Of a stretch of 64,000 bases of DNA, positions 9,092 to 17,318 are shown piece after piece. Source of the stretch: Methylomonas sp. 11b (GTDB lineage Bacteria; Pseudomonadota; Gammaproteobacteria; Methylococcales; Methylomonadaceae); contig NZ_KI911557.1 of NCBI RefSeq assembly GCF_000515215.1, positions 806,001 to 870,000 of the forward strand, given 5' to 3'. Under the pieces are notes generated by a model. The model was given only the letters and a program-made list of their open reading frames with translations. It did no database searches and was not told the origin of the DNA. The stretch's first letter is position 1, and each line of letters begins with the position of its first letter. The position numbers and the translations under genes were made by a program.

Positions 9092-10708
9092 TTACTGCGA
9101 AAACGCCCTGATAAAGCGCTCCCGTAACTTATCCATACCCAACACGGGCGCATTGTCGGCTGGCAGCATGCCGTCTGTCCAATGCCAAGCATCTACCGCA
9201 GCCATCAACTTGGAGTCGCGGCTGATCAAATGCACCAGCACGTCGTGACTATCCGATTCACCAGTAACGAACGGCGCCGGTTGGTGGTCGCCCAACACCA
9301 GAATCACCAGATTATCGTCGCCGTAGGTAATGGCGTAAGAGACGATATTCGCCAGCGCATATTCGATGGATTTGCGATATTGCTCGCGGATGCGCTCGGT
9401 GTTTTGCCAGACTTCTTCCGGGGTATCGCCAACTCGGGCTTGATTGAAAACACTGCCGTCGCCAACCTGGTCCCAATCCACTAATTCCGGCAACGGTGTC
9501 CAAGGCGCGTGCGACGAGATCAAGGCCAATTCGGCCATCAATGGTTGCCGGGCACCGGGTTTGCGCTCCAAGGCTTGCAGGGACGATAGTGTGTATTGGT
9601 CGGGCATGGTGATCCAGTTGAAGGTTTGGCCTTTGTAGCTCAGGTCTTGAGCCGCATAGATGCGATCGTAACCAAAATACTCACCTTGCGGCCAATCCAT
9701 CGTATGCGCGGGCTGTACCGCCACGGTGCGCCAGCCGGCCCGTTGGAACAGGCGATTCAACGATGGGCGCTGGCTCATTACCAAGCGGTCGTAGCGGGTC
9801 TGACTATTGATCCATAAACCGGACATCAGGGTGCCATGCGCCAGCCAGCTGATACCGCCGTAAGTCGGCGAACTTAGATAAGCACTGCGAGCGGTTAAGC
9901 CGCTTGCGGCCAAAGCGGCGCTGCTTTGCTGTAACAGCGGACGAATATGGGCAGCATAATCGGCTTTGTCGAGCACCGTTCGGCCATACGATTCGACAAA
10001 CACCACCAGCACATCCTTGCCCTTCAGCTTCTCGAACAATGCGCTGTCCGGCACGGCGGCATAAGGATCGCTATCAACGACATTGTTGAAACTTTCCAAA
10101 TCGGCCATGCCGGTCCGGATGCTGGCAACGTGCTGGGCCAGTAGATCGTAAAACGGCTTGCCGGCATAAGGCCAGCCAGAAAAAACGCAAGTACTCCAAA
10201 CTAATAGACTAGCGCATAAGACAAACCCACTGATTCTCGCCGAACCCTGCAGCAGCCTCTGCACCCGACGCAGGAGCGTATTCGTCAGCAAAAAGATCCC
10301 AATCAATAGCGCAACTATCAAACCAGCAACAACGATTGCGCCGCTTTTACCGATGGCCCCTTGCAGCAAATGCATGCCGTCTGCTGGAAAGCGGGAATCT
10401 AGCACCGGGTTGAATGGCCGATCGAAAACCTGATATGCCGCGATGTCGGCCAATTTCATGATGATCCCGGTGCCGAGCAGGCCGACGGCAAGCCAGCGAA
10501 TCAATACGGCTCCCCTGCCCCGGACCAATAAGGCCAGGCCGAGCACTATCGCTTCCAACGGTAAGTAAGCAAAAGCCGCGGGGGTAATCGCGCTGAGGCG
10601 ATTGGGCATAAGTAAAGCCACCATTACATAAAGTAAGGCGCAGCTATTGATACCGGTTGCAAAGTGAGCTGTCCGCTGATGATTAAAAACCTTGTGATCA
10701 CCTAGCAT
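9092..10708 (-). CDS. LTA synthase/sulfatase-superfamily membrane protein
   Basis: A 538-residue protein. The first roughly 200 residues contain four to five hydrophobic helices (for example SGAIVVAGLIVALLIGIFLL). From about residue 225 there is an alkaline-phosphatase-superfamily domain: DVLVVFVESYGRTV, TYGGISWLAHGTLMSG, SSHAPWTPLP and the late metal-binding-type motif LGDHQPAPF. Families of this shape (LtaS, phosphoethanolamine and phosphoglycerol transferases) move lipid headgroups on the outer side of the inner membrane. The substrate here is unknown. The ATG has a GGGAG ribosome-binding site. It is divergent from the CDP-alcohol phosphatidyltransferase/flippase pair at 12.1-14.2 kb, with an IS110 element sitting between them, which suggests one lipid-modification locus split by the insertion. 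Confidence 0.8.
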   Translation of the reverse strand: MLGDHKVFNHQRTAHFATGINSCALLYVMVALLMPNRLSAITPAAFAYLPLEAIVLGLALLVRGRGAVLIRWLAVGLLGTGIIMKLADIAAYQVFDRPFNPVLDSRFPADGMHLLQGAIGKSGAIVVAGLIVALLIGIFLLTNTLLRRVQRLLQGSARISGFVLCASLLVWSTCVFSGWPYAGKPFYDLLAQHVASIRTGMADLESFNNVVDSDPYAAVPDSALFEKLKGKDVLVVFVESYGRTVLDKADYAAHIRPLLQQSSAALAASGLTARSAYLSSPTYGGISWLAHGTLMSGLWINSQTRYDRLVMSQRPSLNRLFQRAGWRTVAVQPAHTMDWPQGEYFGYDRIYAAQDLSYKGQTFNWITMPDQYTLSSLQALERKPGARQPLMAELALISSHAPWTPLPELVDWDQVGDGSVFNQARVGDTPEEVWQNTERIREQYRKSIEYALANIVSYAITYGDDNLVILVLGDHQPAPFVTGESDSHDVLVHLISRDSKLMAAVDAWHWTDGMLPADNAPVLGMDKLRERFIRAFSQ

Positions 10709-10892
10709 TTAGACTCCCACTGCGACGCGTTTAGGTCTGGGCGGCAAAACAGGTGTCGAGAAAGAGAACTTGAGTTTATGGAGACGGGCATGTTTAGTGA
10801 AAAGTCAGGATTATTGTTTGAGATTGAAAATGCTTGAAAGCAAAAACAACGCCAAACTGGCATGGCTTCTGCTGGAGATTCTATGGTTTTCG

Positions 10893-11846
10893 TCAAGCTG
10901 CATTGTTGAGGCAAGCAATTTTCTGAGCGTCAAATCGGGCATCGGCTTGTTGCCAAAGCGAGAATGCGATGCGTAATAATTTTCTGGCGATAATCACTAG
11001 CGCCTGAGTTGCCGAGAACTCTCTGGCTCTTAACTCTTGGTAATAGGGTTTCCACACAGCCGTTTTGGCGGCTGCCTGGGCGCAGTTGTATAACAGCCGT
11101 CTCAGTTCACCCGGTCCCCGTTTGGATACGCGTCGGCGGCCCCGCTTTTGGCCTGAGTCACAGGCTCGGGGATCCAGCCCGACAAAGGCTACTACGGCAT
11201 CGCTGCGGCTTAACGGGACCCGATCAAACAAGACAGCCAGCTGTGTTGAGGTTTGCCGGCCAATACCCGGTATGCTCTCAAGACGTCGGGCCTCGGCTTT
11301 CAGTGCAGGCTGCAAAGTTAATAAGTCATCCAGTTGCTGATCGATATGCTTGAGCAATCCGTCCAAGGCGACCACGGTATCAATGAGTGGCGCTTCAAGT
11401 TCCTTCACGCTTCGCAAGGCTTTTTGCAGAGCTTGACGATGCTTGACGACCGTCGCACGGCGCCGTTGCAGTAAAGCCACTTGGTGCTGCATCGCCGAAG
11501 CAGGTTGATAGGGACGTAAATGACCCCGTTCAGCGGTGATAAATCGCCGGATCATTTGGGCGTCCACTCGATCCGTCTTGCCCCGTCTGCCCAAACCCAG
11601 GGCATAATGGCGCATATCCCGTGGGTTCAGCACATAGACGACCATGCCCATCAATACCGCTTGCTCTGCCATGAGTTGATGATAATCGCTGGTGGCTTCC
11701 AGGCCAATATAACTCCCGGTCGGTAACGTCTTCAGCCAGGCATCGATGGCCTCTGCCGTATTGGCAAGCGTCAACAAACCCTGCTCTGAATCTATCACCA
11801 GTTCATCTTTTGCTACATCGATACCGATCAACATTTCGCTTGTCAT
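10893..11846 (-). CDS. IS110-family transposase (DEDD recombinase)
   Basis: A 317-residue protein starting MTSEMLIGIDVAKDELVID, which carries the first Asp of the RuvC-like DEDD domain (IGIDVAK). It continues with GLEATSDYHQ, VYVLNPRDMRHYALGLGRRG and KTDRVDAQMIRRF. The C-terminal Transposase_20 part has LESIPGIGRQTSTQL, AFVGLDPRACDSGQKRGRRR and SKRGPGELRRLLYNCA, including the conserved serine region. The ATG at 11846 is preceded by GGAGGA, so this start is preferred over an upstream in-frame ATG at 11942. The gene appears complete, so the element could still be active. Confidence 0.92.
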   Translation of the reverse strand: MTSEMLIGIDVAKDELVIDSEQGLLTLANTAEAIDAWLKTLPTGSYIGLEATSDYHQLMAEQAVLMGMVVYVLNPRDMRHYALGLGRRGKTDRVDAQMIRRFITAERGHLRPYQPASAMQHQVALLQRRRATVVKHRQALQKALRSVKELEAPLIDTVVALDGLLKHIDQQLDDLLTLQPALKAEARRLESIPGIGRQTSTQLAVLFDRVPLSRSDAVVAFVGLDPRACDSGQKRGRRRVSKRGPGELRRLLYNCAQAAAKTAVWKPYYQELRAREFSATQALVIIARKLLRIAFSLWQQADARFDAQKIACLNNAA

Positions 11847-12060
11847 ACGTCCTCCACCTGTTGAAAAATAAGAGAGTCGGGGTGGTGCGTCTGCCGAGTA
11901 AGCTTGTGCACAAATCGGCGGTCTAACCGCTAGATTCTTCATCGACTCTGGAAGACGCGATGGGATGATTTCTCAGTGAGGTCTGTCTTAGCAGATGCTT
12001 GTCGATGTCCCTCCATCCCGACAACCAAAGTCTCCCCGATTCTCTTAACCTTTACCATAC
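11847..12060 (-). ncRNA. Candidate IS110 bridge RNA region
   Basis: IS110-family elements are known to make a bridge RNA from their non-coding end, with two loops that read donor and target DNA. The roughly 210 bases upstream of this transposase are rich in structure. An outer stem AGAGTCG/CGACTCT pairs 11943-11949 with 11873-11879. Inside it are a hairpin GCGGT-CTA-ACCGC at 11918-11930 and a GCCGA/TCGGC stem at 11893-11919 enclosing the palindrome TTGTGCACAA. A GGGATG/CATCCC pairing is possible further upstream. The stems are seen directly. The bridge-RNA role is inference from the family. Confidence 0.5.
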
Positions 12061-12097
12061 AAGCTTGTCGAATGATCTGATTCAGTAATTGAAAAAC

Positions 12098-13216
12098 ATG
12101 CAAGCAACCGAAAACACCGCCTTAAATTTACTGCAACACGAAGTGCGCACCATCGCCATATTGGGCGTCGGTGTGCTGCTGATCGGCTTTGGTTTTTTCG
12201 GTCTTGAGGAGAACTGGATGCTCGCTGGCCAATGGATGATTTTGGCGAGTCTGATTTGGGCTTATGTCTGCCGTTGCGTGTGGCAGCGCTTAGCATTGAA
12301 TCGTGCCAAAGCAGAGGCACCGCTCTACGTTACTTTAGGCTGGGGAAATCGTATAACCATCTTGCGCGGCGGTTGCATAGCGCTGACCGGCGGCTTTTTG
12401 TTTATGCCGCAAACGCTCACCGCGACTATGTGGCTACCGGCCTTGTGCTATACCCTCGCTGCTATCCTGGACCGTTTGGACGGGTTCGCCGCGCGCCGTA
12501 GCGGACAGGTAAGCTTGCTTGGCAATGAATTGGACATTAGCTTCGACGCGCTGGGACTGGTGATTGCGCCGCTATTGGCGATCGGTTTGGGCAAATTGCA
12601 GTTCTCTTATCTGCTGTTAAGCGCGGCTTATTATGTGTACCGCTGGGGCTTGCAACGCCGTTGTTTAGGGGGTTTGCCGCTACACCCCTTGCCGGAAAAT
12701 CCGCTGCGTCGCACCTTGGCGGGCTTTCAAATGGCTTTCGTCGCGGTGGCGCTTTGGCCGCTACTTGATCCTGAGTTGTCCGTTATCGCCGGTATTGCCT
12801 TCATGCTACCGGTGCTGTTCGGGTTTGCGACGGACTGGTGGGTGGTTTGCGGTGGGTTAACGCCGCTGGCTTATGGGCGCTTGGCAGAATGGAGCGAACA
12901 GTATTTTCAGCCGGGCTTGCGTGTCTTGTTAGCCTTGCTGCTGTTTTTGCTGATAGCGGATGCCAACGATCCGGCAGGCAATGTCACGGCATATGGTTTG
13001 TTGCTGGTCGCAAGCCTTGTTGTGCTTGGCTTGGCCGGACGCTTAGGAGCGCTGAGCGTGCTGATATGGTTTGGCTGGCATTATCCGCCCGCTAGCCATC
13101 CAGTTGGCTCTTACCTGGTGATTTTTACTGCCAGCTGGATTTTGTTGCTGGGCACTGGCCACTATAGCCTATGGTCATGGGGTGACGCATGGATTCAACG
13201 CTATGACGGGGCCTGA
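12098..13216 (+). CDS. CDP-alcohol phosphatidyltransferase family membrane protein
   Basis: A 372-residue multi-spanning protein. The family signature D-x2-D-G-x2-A-R-x8-G-x3-D-x3-D is fully present as DRLDGFAARRSG followed by GNELDISFD (around residues 125-150). Such enzymes transfer a phospho-alcohol from a CDP-activated donor at the cytoplasmic face of the membrane. About 200 further residues beyond the catalytic domain form more membrane helices, so the protein is longer than a simple Pgs/Pss enzyme. The ATG at 12098 is chosen; a TTG three codons upstream is the alternative. No ribosome-binding site is visible, and the IS110 end lies directly upstream. The stop overlaps the next gene's ATG by one base, indicating coupled translation with the flippase-like gene. 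Confidence 0.85.
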   Translation: MQATENTALNLLQHEVRTIAILGVGVLLIGFGFFGLEENWMLAGQWMILASLIWAYVCRCVWQRLALNRAKAEAPLYVTLGWGNRITILRGGCIALTGGFLFMPQTLTATMWLPALCYTLAAILDRLDGFAARRSGQVSLLGNELDISFDALGLVIAPLLAIGLGKLQFSYLLLSAAYYVYRWGLQRRCLGGLPLHPLPENPLRRTLAGFQMAFVAVALWPLLDPELSVIAGIAFMLPVLFGFATDWWVVCGGLTPLAYGRLAEWSEQYFQPGLRVLLALLLFLLIADANDPAGNVTAYGLLLVASLVVLGLAGRLGALSVLIWFGWHYPPASHPVGSYLVIFTASWILLLGTGHYSLWSWGDAWIQRYDGA

Positions 13217-14199
13217 TGACCTGGCATAGAGCGCTGCCAATTTTGTTGTGGGTGCCAGCGTTACTGATGGTTGGCGCGGTGCTTAGCCAATTGCCGCTCG
13301 CCACTATCACCCTGACCATTGGCACACTTTCTTTCAACCAATGGCTGGCCTGGATAGGGCTGAATCTCGCCATTATTTTGCTCGCTGCCCAGCGTTGGTG
13401 GGTGTTGAGTAACGTGCTGAAATTACCGGTCGGTGTTGGTCAGTTACTGATGATTCGCCAAGCCGGCCAAGCCGTCAGTTTCATCACGCCCGGCCCGCAA
13501 TTCGGCGGCGAGCCACTGCAGATTTTCTGGCTGCACAAGCGCTGCCATCTGCCGCTGCACGGCGCGTTGCTGACATTGGGTCTGGATAGGTTTTACGAGC
13601 TTTGGATCAACTTCAGTATCCTGGTCCTGGCGGTGCTTTTGTTGCTGGCTTCGCCGGTCGGCGCTGTCACCAACTGGCGGGAAATCCTGCTGGTACTTGC
13701 CGGTATCTTGCTGGCTTTATCGTTGTTCGGCTGGTTTATTTTAAAGCGGCCGGAACGGGTATTAGCCTGGCTAAACCGCCTGGCCCGGCGCTGGCAGCAT
13801 CATCCGCGCTTGCAACACATAGAAACGCATTGGCACCACTTGGGTAGCGACTTAAAGGCAACCGTCGCTTCAGGTAAGGCCGCACTATGCAAAGCCTTTC
13901 TACTCTCTCTGTGCGGGTGGGCTGGTTTGCTATTGGAGTTATGGCTACTGCTCGGCGTATTCGATCTTGCCTTGGATATGTCTACGTTCCTGGTCATTTT
14001 GGTGGCCATGCGCCTGTCTTTTTTATTACCGTTGCCGGGCGGGATTGGGTCCTTGGAGGCGGCGCTGTTTTGGGCGTTTCAATACTTGAGTTTGCCGGCT
14101 GATGCGGCGATTGGCTTGATTGCCTTAATGCGCTTACGCGATGCCATTATTCTCATAGGCGGCCTGGGTTGCTTGCGCTTGTTACAGGCAAGTAGGTAG
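13216..14199 (+). CDS. LPG-synthase-TM/UPF0104 flippase-like membrane protein
   Basis: A 327-residue integral membrane protein with about eight hydrophobic helices. It shows the pattern of the lysylphosphatidylglycerol synthase transmembrane family (AglD/MprF flippase domain): a conserved block RQAGQAVSFITPGPQFGGEPLQ and a late block LPLPGGIGSLEAALFWAF. The soluble aminoacyl-transferase half of MprF is absent, so this is a membrane-only member. Such proteins are thought to move or modify lipid-linked groups. It begins inside the stop of the phosphatidyltransferase gene (TGATG) and probably acts on that enzyme's product. The sulfatase-like gene across the IS110 is a likely third partner. Confidence 0.85.
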   Translation: MTWHRALPILLWVPALLMVGAVLSQLPLATITLTIGTLSFNQWLAWIGLNLAIILLAAQRWWVLSNVLKLPVGVGQLLMIRQAGQAVSFITPGPQFGGEPLQIFWLHKRCHLPLHGALLTLGLDRFYELWINFSILVLAVLLLLASPVGAVTNWREILLVLAGILLALSLFGWFILKRPERVLAWLNRLARRWQHHPRLQHIETHWHHLGSDLKATVASGKAALCKAFLLSLCGWAGLLLELWLLLGVFDLALDMSTFLVILVAMRLSFLLPLPGGIGSLEAALFWAFQYLSLPADAAIGLIALMRLRDAIILIGGLGCLRLLQASR

Positions 14200-14385
14200 C
14201 GCAAGTGCTTATCTAAAGGCAGGGTATCAGCAAGCTCTGTCTGTATCGCAACAGCTCGCACGCATTCATGCTGCTCAACGACGGCATTTCCTGGTGAATA
14301 AATACGGCACGATTAGTGCAGTTTTAGGGACGGGAACCTTGCTCAAGGTATCCGTTTTGATAACCCATAACTAGAGAGAAAATGC

Positions 14386-15075
14386 ATGAAAAAAACTAGC
14401 TTTGTTGCCGGCCTGCTCATTCTGAGCGCTAACGCAGCCCTCGCTCAACAGGCCCCCAGCGACGCCCCTAAGCCACCGTTAGGCTTTTTTGTCACCAGTG
14501 TCGGTTCTGGCAAGGGTGCTGATCTTGGCGGCTTGGCGGGCGCCGATGCGCATTGCCAAAAACTGGCGACTGATGCCGGAGCCGGCAACCGTACCTGGCG
14601 CGCTTATTTGAGCACCCAGGCCACCGCCGACCAACCCGCCGTCAACGCCCGCGACCGGATCGGTAACGGGCCTTGGGCTAACGCCAACGGCGCGATTGTC
14701 GCCAATGATGTCGCCCATCTACACGGCGACACCGTGGAACTGGGCCAGTTGGGTAACAACGTACACCGCACCACAAACCTCACCGAAAAAGGCGCGCAAA
14801 TCAACGGCGTGGGCGCCACACCAAACCAACACGACCTGATCACAGGTACAAAACCAGACGGTCGCGCCTACACCGATGCCGCCGACCACACCTGTAAAAA
14901 CTACACCAGCAGTGGTGAAGGCAGCGTTCGTGTCGGTCACTCCGACCGCACCAACCGCGGCGCCACCGGCGGCAATGTCTCCTGGAACTCCACCCACGAC
15001 AGCAAAGGCTGCAGCCAGGAAAACCTGGTCAGCACCGGCGGCGCGGGCTATTTTTATTGCTTTGCGGCGGATTAG
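14386..15075 (+). CDS. Exported lectin-like (DUF1554/endostatin-like) protein
   Basis: A 229-residue protein with a clear signal peptide (MKKTSFVAGLLILSANAALA, cleavage before QQAPSDAP). The mature part begins GFFVTSVGSGKGADLGGLAG followed by ADAHCQKLA and RTWRAYLST, and ends GCSQENLVSTGGAGYFYCFAAD. This GGL-G-AD-C ... WRAYLS pattern, with paired cysteines near both ends, resembles the DUF1554/endostatin-like C-type-lectin-fold family often annotated as lectin. Ligand and role are unknown. It is a single-gene unit preceded by 186 bases with no other feature, with a GAGAG-type ribosome-binding site. Confidence 0.65.
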   Translation: MKKTSFVAGLLILSANAALAQQAPSDAPKPPLGFFVTSVGSGKGADLGGLAGADAHCQKLATDAGAGNRTWRAYLSTQATADQPAVNARDRIGNGPWANANGAIVANDVAHLHGDTVELGQLGNNVHRTTNLTEKGAQINGVGATPNQHDLITGTKPDGRAYTDAADHTCKNYTSSGEGSVRVGHSDRTNRGATGGNVSWNSTHDSKGCSQENLVSTGGAGYFYCFAAD

Positions 15076-15126
15076 GTTGGTTTGAGAGGGTGGGCACGAT
15101 TAGCGTGTGCACCGTGTAGCTTATTG

Positions 15127-15152
15127 GATGGGCTGACGAAAGGAAGCCCATC
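15127..15152. repeat. REP-like hairpin downstream of the lectin-like gene
   Basis: GATGGGCT and AGCCCATC form a perfect 8-base stem around a 10-base loop. The shape, with the loop GACGAAAGGA, parallels the REP hairpin at 762-793, and a CCTACG-like end occurs about 70 bases later at 15215-15222. It lies between two convergent genes (stops at 15075 and 15214) and could also help end transcription, although no T tract follows. Confidence 0.5.
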
Positions 15153-15213
15153 GTTCGCGAGTGATACGCTTCACTCCGTTCGGCTCAGCGGCTCTGCTCA
15201 AAATACAACTGAG

Positions 15214-16119
15214 CTAGCCTACGGTAATAATAATCAAACTTTTAAGATGTCCTGAGCGGCTAGTATTACGGAATGCAGATATTTTAATAGAGCTATTACT
15301 GTCAGCATAATCGTTTACAGCATTTGCACTAAGGCTTGATGTGATTAGAGATATTGATTTTTGATTTCTGGCATGTTGATTCAATTCAAATACTACCGGC
15401 CGTCCAAATTCAGGAATAAAAACCCGTCCTTTGTAGGTGTTGCTGTTATAATTAGAAACTCTGCCGAAGAATTGTTCGGGAACTTCTGTGATTCTAGTTT
15501 CGAATAGAAAATCATAACTTTCTAAAGTGAGCTTTGTATTAATTTGGAGTTTTGGTCGGTCAGGCAAAGTGCAGTAAATGTTTGCAGATTCTGCAGTTTT
15601 GTTCTTATAAATTGGTCTGTGCATTTCCCCAATTGCTGTAGAACACTTTTCAAGAAGGGAGTCTGCTTGACTTTGTGTTACTGGCTTTACTTTTATATTA
15701 TATTTTTTTGCCTCTTCATATAACTGACCAAGAGATTTGTTGTAATCGACATGAACTCCAAGCGATTCTGAAACGACATAATCGTATAGTGAGTAAACAA
15801 TATGCCCAAGAGGAGAGTTGTTTTCCAGCGTTGCTACATTATAAATGCCCATACCAATAAAAGAGATAACTGCAGTGGATTTCCAACTTCCTTGCTCAGC
15901 AGGAAAGGCATATATTTTTGCCCCCTTCAATGAAGGAGCCTGTGTAATAATTTCGCTATTAAGAACCAAGTGGGTAGTAAGAGCGATCGACCTTTGAAAG
16001 CCCGTCAAAGCCTGGGCTACATCGTAATAATCAATTAAGTTTCGATCAGAGTCGTTACCTTCGAAAGACAATGTAAATTGAATATTTTTTTGAGGATCAT
16101 GATGCATTTTGCTTTCCAA
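15214..16119 (-). CDS. Unrecognised AT-rich protein, 301 residues
   Basis: No family is confidently recognised. The protein begins MESKMHHDPQKNIQFTLSFE, has no signal peptide, and one moderately hydrophobic stretch near residue 75-95 (STAVISFIGMGIYNV). The N-terminal part YYDVAQALTGFQRSIALTTHL and a beta-rich C-terminal half resemble some bacterial conserved hypotheticals of the DUF7946 type, but this is a weak impression. Base composition is clearly AT-richer than the neighbours, and the gene lies between REP-rich intergenic regions and a RAYT gene, which suggests horizontal acquisition. It appears complete and stands alone. The in-frame ATG at 16107 (MHHD) is an alternative start. Confidence 0.6.
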   Translation of the reverse strand: MESKMHHDPQKNIQFTLSFEGNDSDRNLIDYYDVAQALTGFQRSIALTTHLVLNSEIITQAPSLKGAKIYAFPAEQGSWKSTAVISFIGMGIYNVATLENNSPLGHIVYSLYDYVVSESLGVHVDYNKSLGQLYEEAKKYNIKVKPVTQSQADSLLEKCSTAIGEMHRPIYKNKTAESANIYCTLPDRPKLQINTKLTLESYDFLFETRITEVPEQFFGRVSNYNSNTYKGRVFIPEFGRPVVFELNQHARNQKSISLITSSLSANAVNDYADSNSSIKISAFRNTSRSGHLKSLIIITVG

Positions 16120-16243
16120 GCTCTGATAATAATGATTAATGTTCTAACTGAACAAAATGATCCAGAATATAGAGTAGTGCGTATCGTAAGTCAAAATAGT
16201 GTGTCGCCCGCATGGAATAAAACGGAAATGGCTTGAGGATAGT

Positions 16244-16400
16244 GATGGGTTTCGCTGACGCTCTACCCATCCTACGAAAACAAACCCAGTTTAACAAAAA
16301 ATCCTATTCGAACTAGACACACTATAAAACCACGAAACTTTGTTTTGCAAACATCCAAGCAACTGGACCGTAGGATGGGTAGAGCAACGCGAAACCCATC
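16244..16400. repeat. Inverted REP pair downstream of the second RAYT gene
   Basis: Positions 16244-16276 begin GATGGGTTTCGCTGACGCTC and end ACCCATCCTACG. Positions 16369-16400 begin CGTAGGATGGGTAGAGCAAC and end GAAACCCATC, close to the exact reverse complement. Each unit pairs GATGGGT with ACCCATC. The second copy is 20 bases from the RAYT stop. Two more copies lie on the other side of the gene. Confidence 0.85.
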
Positions 16401-16420
16401 AAATAAACCCATAACCACCA

Positions 16421-16951
16421 TTATCCCAAGTTTAAATCATTTTCCAATCCCGCCACTCCGCCCCAATTAGCGGGAATAATCCCTCGCTTAACATATCGAT
16501 GAAACGATGAATAAGGCCAATCCGCAGCGGTTGTGACATGACCATGTTTTACTGGATTGAAATGAATGTAATCCACATGTCTGGCAAAGTCATTCTCGTC
16601 TTTTATTCGGTGTTCCCAAAATCGTCTTTGCCATATTCCTCTTTCATTTTTACGAATACGGCTATGGGAAATTTTCTCACCAATTTCAATATGCCTGGAA
16701 AATTCTGATTTTATTTGTCGCCAACGTAAACTGAAATCATCGTCACCCTCAGGTAGGGTCCAAATGGCATGCAGATGTTCCGGCAATACTACAATTGCTT
16801 CCACTGTAAATGGATGCTTTTGCTTAACAGTACGGAAGGATTCTCGCAAAATCTCAATATGCTCCGTCAGTAGTGTTTGGCTTCTATCGGCCAGATTTAC
16901 CGTAAAAAAGTAAGTGCCACCTTGGACTCGATGGCGACGGTATTCGGTCAT
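16421..16951 (-). CDS. REP-associated tyrosine transposase (RAYT), second copy
   Basis: A 176-residue protein starting MTEYRRHRVQGGTYFFTVNL. The HUH motif is in LPEHLHAIW, the tyrosine block is HVDYIHFNPVKHG, and GIWQRRFWEH is shared with the RAYT at 145-732. The two proteins are clearly related along their length but are not recent duplicates, and each is flanked by a different REP sequence. The flanks hold four REP copies in alternating orientation (16244, 16369, 16984, 17111), the arrangement expected of a RAYT/REP module. Confidence 0.92.
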   Translation of the reverse strand: MTEYRRHRVQGGTYFFTVNLADRSQTLLTEHIEILRESFRTVKQKHPFTVEAIVVLPEHLHAIWTLPEGDDDFSLRWRQIKSEFSRHIEIGEKISHSRIRKNERGIWQRRFWEHRIKDENDFARHVDYIHFNPVKHGHVTTAADWPYSSFHRYVKRGIIPANWGGVAGLENDLNLG

Positions 16952-16983
16952 TTATCTTTTTTCGGGGTAAGTTTGAAGTTAGC

Positions 16984-17142
16984 GATGGGTTTCGCTTTGC
17001 TCTACCCATCCTACAAAGCCCATTGAGTTTAGACCAAGCCTAACCCAGTGAGTCATGTCTTGAAATGACAAAACTTTGTTTTCCAAGCACCCAAGCAACA
17101 GTACCAGGACCGTAGGATGCGTAGAGCAAAGCGAAACCCATC
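16984..17142. repeat. Inverted REP pair upstream of the second RAYT gene
   Basis: Positions 16984-17014 begin GATGGGTTTCGCTTTGCTCT and end CATCCTAC. Positions 17111-17142 begin CGTAGGATGCGTAGAGCAAA and end GAAACCCATC. They are the same family as the copies at 16244 and 16369, with one mismatch in the stem of the last copy (GATGCGT for GATGGGT). Confidence 0.85.
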
Positions 17143-17318
17143 AAACGACTCAAAACCACGAGACTTTGTTTTCCAAACACCCAATCAACAGTATCAGTAT
17201 CTCCAGCAACAATTATTTGCCAATCTGGAGTATTAAAGTCAGTCTTGGCAGGGCTAAAAAACATGGCATAAATAATGGTGGGAGTTTTCTTATATCAAGA
17301 GTTTACAAAGAAAATACT

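Larger units (their letters stand above)
10893..12060 (-). mobile_element. IS110-family insertion sequence (ends approximate)
   Basis: The element is defined by its DEDD transposase (10893-11846) and a structured non-coding stretch upstream of it up to about 12060. IS110 elements lack terminal inverted repeats and usually do not duplicate their target, so the ends cannot be fixed by eye. The left end lies somewhere in 10709-10892 and the right end close to 12060-12097. It sits between two divergent lipid-modification genes. The right end reaches almost to the start codon of the phosphatidyltransferase, which lacks a visible ribosome-binding site, so the insertion may have altered that gene's leader. 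Confidence 0.75.
16335..17195. repeat. Three dispersed copies of a ~40-base unit linked to the REPs
   Basis: A unit of the form AAACTTTGTTTTCCAAACAC followed by CCAAGCAACAGTACC occurs at 16335-16370, 17071-17112 and 17161-17195. The first two run directly into the CGTAGGATG start of a REP unit through GGACCG. The three copies differ at only a few positions. They show that the repeated block around this RAYT is longer than the REP palindrome itself. Confidence 0.7.

Noticed and set aside
10770..10976. Small frame crossing the left side of the IS110, with slight resemblance of its DNA to the start of the phosphatidyltransferase gene
   Set aside because: The similarity is short and interrupted; it does not prove a split or duplicated gene.
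16244..17195. Regularly repeated units considered as a CRISPR array
   Set aside because: The repeats are inverted palindromes around a RAYT with irregular spacing, and no cas genes are present.
17076..17318. In-frame upstream extension of the 65-residue DUF6316-like protein
   Set aside because: The extension is made of REP-linked repeat sequence, and the internal ATG at 17319 begins the conserved-looking part.
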